Positions 12,419-12,738 of a DNA stretch of 12,738 nt are shown piece by piece; position 1 is the stretch's first letter; each line of letters begins with the position of its first letter. Location: positions 1 through 12,738 of the forward strand of contig JAEDMI010000049.1 in NCBI GenBank assembly GCA_016303085.1, read 5' to 3'. Position numbers and translations under genes: made by a program. Under the pieces are notes generated by a model. That model saw nothing but the letters and a program-made list of their open reading frames with translations. It was not told the origin of the DNA and made no database searches. The stretch comes from Acetatifactor sp. Its GTDB lineage: Bacteria; Bacillota; Clostridia; Lachnospirales; Lachnospiraceae.

Positions 12419-12738
12419 ATGGCACAAAATCCTGTTGTTACCATTACAATGAAAAGCGGAGATATCATCAAGGCGGAGCTTTATCCTGAAATAGCTCCTA
12501 CCTCCGTCAATAACTTTATCAGCCTGATTCAAAAAAAATTCTATGATGGCCTGATTTTCCACCGTGTTATCAAGGGCTTCATGATTCAGGGCGGATGCCC
12601 CGACGGCACGGGCATGGGCGGCCCCGGCTACAGCATCAAGGGAGAGTTTGCAGCAAACGGCTTTGAAAACAGTTTAAAACACACAGAGGGGGTTCTCTCC
12701 ATGGCGAGAGCACAGCACCCTGATTCAGCCGGCAGCCA
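12419..12738 (+). CDS. Cyclophilin-type peptidyl-prolyl cis-trans isomerase (3' end outside window)
   Basis: The first 106 codons of a cyclophilin, a cytoplasmic proline isomerase that assists folding; no signal peptide is seen. Active-site residues appear in FHRVIKGFMIQGG (the Arg, Phe, Met and Gln of the catalytic pocket), followed by GTGMGGPGY, GEF, HTEGVLSMARA and the beginning of the DSAGSQ motif. The start at ATG 12419 is supported by AAAGGA about 8 bases upstream and by the typical MAQNPVVTITMKSG opening. The family is usually 150-210 residues, so roughly one third to one half of the gene is beyond the window edge. It is divergent from the acetyltransferase gene. Confidence 0.93.
   Translation, partial: MAQNPVVTITMKSGDIIKAELYPEIAPTSVNNFISLIQKKFYDGLIFHRVIKGFMIQGGCPDGTGMGGPGYSIKGEFAANGFENSLKHTEGVLSMARAQHPDSAGS

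Overview
The window looks like a chromosomal segment of an anaerobic low-to-mid GC Gram-positive bacterium, most likely a clostridium of the Lachnospiraceae type. The reasons are strong AGGAGG-type ribosome binding sites, sigma-A promoters with 17-bp spacers, a GlpP-controlled glycerol-3-phosphate oxidation operon carrying a DUF1667 gene, and an ammonium transporter fused to a PII domain. This placement is inferred from gene content and was not searched.

Layout. Bases 1-528 hold no gene. They are a nested repeat region: three perfect 25-bp tandem units, two ~100-bp palindromic elements (79-176 and 381-483) in opposite orientation, and degenerate 27-bp units. There is also a perfect 108-bp direct repeat (179-286 and 484-591), the right copy of which contains the 3' end of the first real gene. 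Bases 529-5529 are all minus strand. In transcription order they encode a polysaccharide deacetylase, the antiterminator GlpP, a promoter plus structured leader, a GlpA-like FAD/[2Fe-2S] oxidoreductase, a GlpB-like FAD/NAD oxidoreductase and a four-cysteine DUF1667 protein. Bases 5738-8413 are plus strand: hflK, hflC and a membrane-anchored polysaccharide deacetylase, closed by a terminator overlapping the last stop codon. Bases 8456-9445 (minus) encode a YghZ-type aldo/keto reductase. Bases 9648-11414 (minus) encode the Amt-PII fusion, preceded by a strong promoter and a two-hairpin attenuator-like leader. Bases 11590-12327 (minus) encode a GNAT acetyltransferase. A cyclophilin starts at 12419 on the plus strand and runs off the window.

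How the genes work together. GlpP probably senses glycerol 3-phosphate and lets polymerase read through the leader at 3777-3938 into the three-gene oxidoreductase operon, which would oxidise glycerol 3-phosphate to dihydroxyacetone phosphate. Glycerol kinase and facilitator genes are not in the window. HflK and HflC should form a membrane SPFH complex. The Amt-PII fusion would carry its own regulatory plug, and its leader suggests that its expression is also controlled after transcription initiation.

Most unusual parts: the paired palindromic elements with compensatory base changes at 79-483, the duplicated gene tail beside them, and the Amt-PII gene with an altered T-loop behind an attenuator.
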